A stretch of 64,000 bases of DNA from UBA12545 sp051024685. Lineage in GTDB: Bacteria; Bacillota; DSM-521; Neomoorellales; Neomoorellaceae. The number at the start of each line of letters is the position of its first letter. Position 1 is the first letter of the stretch. The position numbers were made by a program, and so were the translations under genes. The notes below the pieces were generated by a model, which made no database searches, had not been told where the DNA came from, and was given only the letters and a program-made list of their open reading frames with translations. The DNA lies in the NCBI GenBank assembly GCA_051024685.1, contig JAZHPA010000009.1, positions 1 through 64,000 of the forward strand, written 5' to 3'. Of the stretch, positions 60,462-64,000 are shown in pieces.

Positions 60462-61364
60462 TCACGCCACTTTCAACATGCGCTCCAGGGCCTCATAGGC
60501 TCGGGCACGTATTGCTTCTGGCACCTTTACGACCGGCCTTATTTCCCTCAAGCACTGGGCTATCTTGGCAAGGCTAGTCAGCTTCATGTTGGGGCAAATC
60601 AACCCCGGCGACAGGAGGTAAAACTTCTTACCTGGATTCTCTAACTCCAGGCGATGGATTATACCCATTTCCGTGCCGATCAGGAATTCCCGGTCGCGGC
60701 TTTCGCGGGCGAACCGGAGAATAGCCCCGGTGCTCCCCACAAAGTCAGCGGCCTCCACTACCTCGGGCCGGCACTCGGGATGCACGAGGACCTTGGCCTC
60801 GGGATGGGCCGCCTTAGCTTCCTGCACTTCTTCCAGGGTTACCCGGCAGTGGGTAAGGCAGAAGCCATCCCAGGGGATAATCTCCTTGTCGGTAAAGCGA
60901 GACACATAGTTGGCCAGATTGCGGTCGGGAACAAATAGGATGCGGCGGTGGGGCAGGGACTGCACCACCTCCACGGCGTTGCTGGAAGTACAGCAGATAT
61001 AGCTCTCCGCCTTGACCTCGGCCGGGGAATTGACATAGCATACCACCGCCGCGTCAGGGTACTGGGCCTTGGCGCGCCGCAAGCCGTCCGCATCGATACT
61101 GTCTGCCAGGGGGCAGCCGGCAAAGAGATCCGGCAACAAGATGGTCTTCTCCGGGGCCAAGATGCTGGCGCTCTCCGCCATAAAGCGCACCCCTGCCAGG
61201 ACGATAACCCGGGCCGGAGTGGCGGCTGCCATGCGGCTCAACGCCAGGGAATCGCCCACAAAATCGGCGATGTCCTGCACCGCGTCCGGCTGGTAATTGT
61301 GGGCGAGGATTACGGCTCCCCGCTCCCTTTTAAGCTCCTCGATTTCCTTCACTAATTCCTCCAT
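60462..61364 (-). CDS. nadA: Quinolinate synthase
   Basis: 300 residues, an oxygen-sensitive [4Fe-4S] enzyme. Repeated sub-domain marks are AHNYQPDAVQDIADFVGDSL, the first ligand in FAGCPLADS, CTSSNA, HPECRPEVV and GLICPNMK. It condenses iminoaspartate and DHAP to quinolinate. It leads nadABC behind a promoter with a NiaR-type operator. Confidence 0.95.
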   Translation of the reverse strand: MEELVKEIEELKRERGAVILAHNYQPDAVQDIADFVGDSLALSRMAAATPARVIVLAGVRFMAESASILAPEKTILLPDLFAGCPLADSIDADGLRRAKAQYPDAAVVCYVNSPAEVKAESYICCTSSNAVEVVQSLPHRRILFVPDRNLANYVSRFTDKEIIPWDGFCLTHCRVTLEEVQEAKAAHPEAKVLVHPECRPEVVEAADFVGSTGAILRFARESRDREFLIGTEMGIIHRLELENPGKKFYLLSPGLICPNMKLTSLAKIAQCLREIRPVVKVPEAIRARAYEALERMLKVA

Positions 61365-61384
61365 CCTTCTCTCCTTCCTCTTGG

Positions 61385-61404
61385 GTCAAGACAGGTGTCT
61401 TGAC
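61385..61404 (-). promoter_or_regulatory. NiaR-type operator of nadABC
   Basis: GTCAAGAC-AGGT-GTCTTGAC, a perfect 8-bp inverted repeat with a 4-base centre. It lies just downstream of the predicted nadA transcription start. The niaR gene next door makes NiaR (nicotinate-responsive) the obvious ligand. Confidence 0.8.
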
Positions 61405-61416
61405 ATACTTAAGCCA

Positions 61417-61445
61417 ATTATAAAGCTGCCTCCGCAGCCCGTCAA
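61417..61445 (-). promoter_or_regulatory. Promoter of nadABC
   Basis: TTGACG, 17 bases, TATAAT on the minus strand, between niaR and nadA. Confidence 0.82.
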
Positions 61446-61465
61446 CCGTTCCCTTCTTTCCTTCT

Positions 61466-61975
61466 TCACGCTAAAAGGATCCCCGCTTCCGCCAGTCCCT
61501 TCTCAATCGCCCCCAGGGCGGCTTCGTCGGGGGCCACCACCGTGTGCAGGTGCACACCGCTACCCGTCAAGGTGTATAAGGGTCTGGCGCCGCTGTTCTT
61601 CAGTTTATTTATGAATTCATACACTTCCCGGCGGGAAGAAAGCATGAGGCAGCCCCGCAGCTCCCCGTAAAGGGGGTGCTCAACCACCACATCTACTACC
61701 TTACCCCCGTTATCCACAATAATGAGGAGTTCCTTTTCCAGGCCCTGCAGGTCGTGCCGGCAGGCAAAGGTGCGCCGGCATCCCTCCTCCAGGGGTGGCA
61801 AAACATAGCCCTGGGGGGTAGCCAGGACCTCGCTGCCCTGCGCCCTCAAAATAGCTACATCCTGAACGATCACCTGCCGGCTCACTCCCAATTGGCGGGC
61901 AAGGTCTGCTCCGGTGACCGGTTCCCCCCGGCCCAGGATGGCCAGGATTTTTTCTCTTCTTTCTGCTGCCTTCAT
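61466..61975 (-). CDS. niaR: NiaR, nicotinate-responsive repressor of NAD synthesis
   Basis: About 169 residues: an N-terminal helix-turn-helix (TGADLARQLGVSRQVIVQDVA) shortened at its edges as GADLARQLGVSRQVIVQD, then the 3H domain with its conserved histidines (ACRHDL, EHPLYGEL, GSGVHLHT), which binds nicotinate and metal. ATG at 61975 is preferred over an upstream start. It sits directly before the operon it should repress. Confidence 0.9.
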   Translation of the reverse strand: MKAAERREKILAILGRGEPVTGADLARQLGVSRQVIVQDVAILRAQGSEVLATPQGYVLPPLEEGCRRTFACRHDLQGLEKELLIIVDNGGKVVDVVVEHPLYGELRGCLMLSSRREVYEFINKLKNSGARPLYTLTGSGVHLHTVVAPDEAALGAIEKGLAEAGILLA

Positions 61976-62117
61976 AGCGGGCCTCCGTAGCAATATATTG
62001 GCGGTATGGCTGGAATAAGTGTAACAGACTCCGGACTTTTTTTCTAGGTCCTCCGCCGGGGAAACATATCCCTCCCTGCTCCCAGCGGCCGGGCGGACGA
62101 TGCTCCTATAACTGCAG

Positions 62118-62146
62118 CAAGCCCCGCGTTATGAGCGGGGCTTGCC
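62118..62146. terminator. Perfect hairpin after the stalk-domain gene
   Basis: GCAAGCCCCGC pairs with GCGGGGCTTGC over 11 bp around a 7-base loop. The T run is poor on both strands, so termination efficiency is uncertain. It lies 27 bases past the stop codon. Confidence 0.6.
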
Positions 62147-62172
62147 GTTCCTTCAGCCTTTTAACTACGGCG

Positions 62173-63120
62173 CTAATTCACGGCTACCAGGTTGCTTTTC
62201 CCGTAATACTGCACCTTGGCCATCAAATTCTCACTGACGAACCGCAGGGGCACCAGCATCCGCCCTTCCCGTACCTCGGCCGGAACATCCAGGAGAATAA
62301 GGGCTCCGTTGACGTTGGCCTCCCGGCTGCCGACCATAAGCCTGATGGTAAGCCCGTGATTTTCAATGGTCACCACGCCGTTATCGTAGGAAACACGGGC
62401 CCCCAGGCTTTCGGCCAATTGGCGCAGGGGTACCAGCACGCGATTCTTTTCCACGCGGGGTTCCACATCAAAAACCATCTGTTTTCCGCGGAAGAATACC
62501 TTGACCTTCAGGTCGCCCATCATGGCACAGGCTTCGTCCAGCTCCTCGTAAGCCTCGTCATCATCCGGAATTTGTGCCAAAATGGTTTCCAGCACTTCCC
62601 TGGCCTTGTTAGCCCGGCCCGCTTTAAAGTACAGCTCTACCAGCTGCTTCTTGGCCTCTGCCCGGTCGAGGTCGTCCAGGCTGTCGTCTTCATCCAGGGA
62701 CTCCTCCAACCCTTGGGTAATGTTGGCCAGTTCTTCGGGATCCTGCCACTGGGCCAGGAGCGCTTTGGCCTCATAAACCGCCTCGGCTACACTCTTCCCC
62801 TCCAGCTTCGCCTGCAGGGCAGCCCTGGCCACCGGGTTTTTTACATGCTGCAGGGCATTCTCAATTCCCCGGTAAACATGGCCGGTTACGCTTTTGGGGT
62901 GCTCCTTGGCGTGCCGGACTTTTCCCCCCTCTCTGCCCTCCTGTTCCTGTTCCTGCTCCTGCTCCTGCACCTGCACCTGTTCCTGGTCCTGTTCCTGTTC
63001 CTGCTCTTGAGTCTGGTATGTTGTTTCAGTAGGGAAAGGTGTGGCCCAGGCAGGCAGGACCGCCGATAAGGAGAACAACAGTCCCAGCACCACTGCTATG
63101 TAGGCCTTGCTTTTTCCCAT
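62173..63120 (-). CDS. Secreted stalk-domain (copper amine oxidase N-like) protein
   Basis: 315 residues. A signal peptide (cleavage near AWA-TP, residue 26) is followed by a Gln/Glu repeat tract (about 37-63, mostly EQ pairs), a helical region that may hold a TPR-like pair (KKQLVELYFKAGRANKAREV), and a C-terminal copper-amine-oxidase-N/stalk domain (about 205-315, ending YYGKSNLVAVN). Probably cell-envelope associated; no catalytic site. The third structured RNA copy lies in its leader. Confidence 0.82.
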   Translation of the reverse strand: MGKSKAYIAVVLGLLFSLSAVLPAWATPFPTETTYQTQEQEQEQDQEQVQVQEQEQEQEQEGREGGKVRHAKEHPKSVTGHVYRGIENALQHVKNPVARAALQAKLEGKSVAEAVYEAKALLAQWQDPEELANITQGLEESLDEDDSLDDLDRAEAKKQLVELYFKAGRANKAREVLETILAQIPDDDEAYEELDEACAMMGDLKVKVFFRGKQMVFDVEPRVEKNRVLVPLRQLAESLGARVSYDNGVVTIENHGLTIRLMVGSREANVNGALILLDVPAEVREGRMLVPLRFVSENLMAKVQYYGKSNLVAVN

Positions 63121-63154
63121 ATACTAACCCCCCATTCTTAGTGTTGGTGGTATT

Positions 63155-63415
63155 GGTGCTTCCGAAGTATTCCCCCGGTCGGGGCGCCGGTTCCTGCGGG
63201 CCCGGCCGGGGCTCTATTGCCCCCCTGCCCTGGGCCCGGGTTCCCGAAGCCGGCGACACCTTCCGCGCCCGGCCGAAAGTATCGTTTCCCCGGCACCTCC
63301 CCTTGGTGCCCCTGGAACAACACCTTCGGACCCGGTTTCGCCGACTGGGCAAGGGGCTTCCCCGGACCAGCCTTAGGCCGGCTCCCCGCATTTTCCTGCT
63401 TACTGCGGAAGCACC
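63155..63415 (-). ncRNA. Structured RNA element, copy C with expanded P3
   Basis: Minus strand, 261 bases. P1 GGTGCTTC/GAAGCACC is fully Watson-Crick. P2 is GCA-GGAAAA-TGC. P3 CGGGG/CCCCG continues in GCCGG/CCGGC. The 3' arm GGGGGAATACTTCGGAAGC matches copies A and B. The tip of P3 is enlarged by about 160 GC-rich bases. It ends 35 bases before the stalk-protein ATG, whose GGGGGG ribosome site lies in the loop of a small ACTAA/TTAGT hairpin. Confidence 0.72.
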
Positions 63416-63474
63416 TTTAATTTAATTTTTCTACTAATGTATTCGCTGCCGGGGTAAAGTTTAGGGGGGTAGGG

Positions 63475-64000
63475 TTATTCTCTACCACTACTTTGGAGCA
63501 CACGCGGAATGTTTATGGCATAAGGCGGCGAGATTATGCCTTTTTCCGTAATTATGGCCGTAATGTAGGTGTGGGGGGTTACGTCGAAGGCCGGGTTAAA
63601 GACGTGGACCCCCTCTGGAGCAGTCAGCCTTTGTCCCCACCGCCTAACTTCCTCCGGGTCCCGCTCTTCAATGGGTATTTCTCCACCCTGGGACAGACTT
63701 AAATCAAAGGTGGAACTGGGGGCTGCCACATAGAAGGGTATACCGTGCTCGCGGGCCAGGATGGCTACGCCGTAGGTGCCGATCTTGTTGGCCACATCAC
63801 CGTTGGCCGCGATGCGGTCGGCCCCTACGATAACCGCCTGAACCCAGCCCTTCTGCATAACCACCGCCGCCATGTTATCGGTAATAAGTGTAACCGGTAT
63901 GCCCGCCTGCTTAAGTTCCCAGGCCGTAAGGCGCGCCCCCTGAAGCAGGGGCCTGGTTTCATCCACAAAGACGCGCAAGACTTTCCCCTGTCCGGCCAGG
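63475..64000 (-). CDS. mtnA: Methylthioribose-1-phosphate isomerase, 3' part
   Basis: The frame runs off the right edge, so only about the last 175 residues are present. Recognised by VFVDETRPLLQGARLTAWEL, TDNMAAVVM, VGADRIAANGDVANKIGTY and PFYVAAPSSTFD, all close to the catalytic Cys/Asp region of MtnA. It isomerises 5-methylthioribose-1-phosphate in methionine salvage. The true start is outside the window. Confidence 0.93.
   Translation of the reverse strand, partial: LAGQGKVLRVFVDETRPLLQGARLTAWELKQAGIPVTLITDNMAAVVMQKGWVQAVIVGADRIAANGDVANKIGTYGVAILAREHGIPFYVAAPSSTFDLSLSQGGEIPIEERDPEEVRRWGQRLTAPEGVHVFNPAFDVTPHTYITAIITEKGIISPPYAINIPRVLQSSGRE

Overview
The window looks like a chromosomal stretch from a GC-rich, spore-forming, anaerobic Firmicute, most likely an acetogen of the Moorella / Thermanaeromonas group. 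This is inferred from gene content: formate-tetrahydrofolate ligase (Wood-Ljungdahl), Hcp hybrid-cluster protein, selenium-linked YedF, a sporulation-type Lon protease, a Spo0A-like box, ComA/ComB, many TTG/GTG starts with strong Shine-Dalgarno sites, and the rpsF-ssb-rpsR / rplI / dnaB block. No rRNA, tRNA, CRISPR array, prophage or transposase gene was seen.

Layout. 0-10 kb: radical SAM protein, a translationally coupled XPB-helicase pair, an orphan BMP-type lipoprotein, a TauE/SafE-DUF1634 pair, and a self-contained operon of an HTH regulator plus two Rossmann-type dehydrogenase-like proteins. One of these closely resembles cyanobacterial acyl-ACP reductase and keeps its catalytic Cys. 10-21.5 kb: dusB, coaX, bioY-birA (behind a BirA operator), panD-panC-DUF2520, a TtcA-like protein, an HD-GYP protein, yjbQ, a zinc-ribbon/HD protein and accD-accA. 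21.5-31.7 kb: hcp behind a CRP/FNR-type site, DUF763, a tryptophan ECF transporter operon behind a leader with TRAP-like GAG repeats and an attenuator, then an agr-type peptide-signalling locus (receptor-like membrane protein, AgrB, AgrD) ending at a GGDEF/HD-GYP protein, and tRNA m1A58 methyltransferase. 32-42 kb: NfeD protease-slipin, rpsF-ssb-rpsR, YybS, rplI, sporulation Lon, dnaB, and a siroheme/Fe-S-like protein with a Cys-rich partner. 42-64 kb: MoaD-like protein, a DUF1659-DUF2922-YvrJ trio, CGGC, DUF951, HEAT-repeat protein, yedF, M18 peptidase, CvpA, panB, DUF441, comB, comA, an MFS exporter, pstB-phoU, fhs, niaR-nadABC with a NiaR-type operator, a secreted stalk-domain protein, and the 3' part of mtnA.

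Two repeat systems cut across the genes. A MITE family of about 260-270 bp has CTGAG..TATCCCC termini; three copies carry perfect 9-bp target duplications, a fourth carries 8 bp, and two partial copies lie at the left edge. Independently, three copies of an unrecognised structured RNA sit upstream of hcp, upstream of yybS and upstream of the stalk-domain gene. They share a three-way-junction fold with compensatory base changes, and one copy has a large apical expansion.

Pathway logic: pantothenate/CoA genes (panB, panC, panD, coaX, perhaps the DUF2520 protein as ketopantoate reductase), biotin (bioY, birA, accA/D), NAD (niaR, nadABC) and one-carbon metabolism (fhs) form a cofactor-rich region. 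Several of these genes carry recognisable operators next to their promoters.
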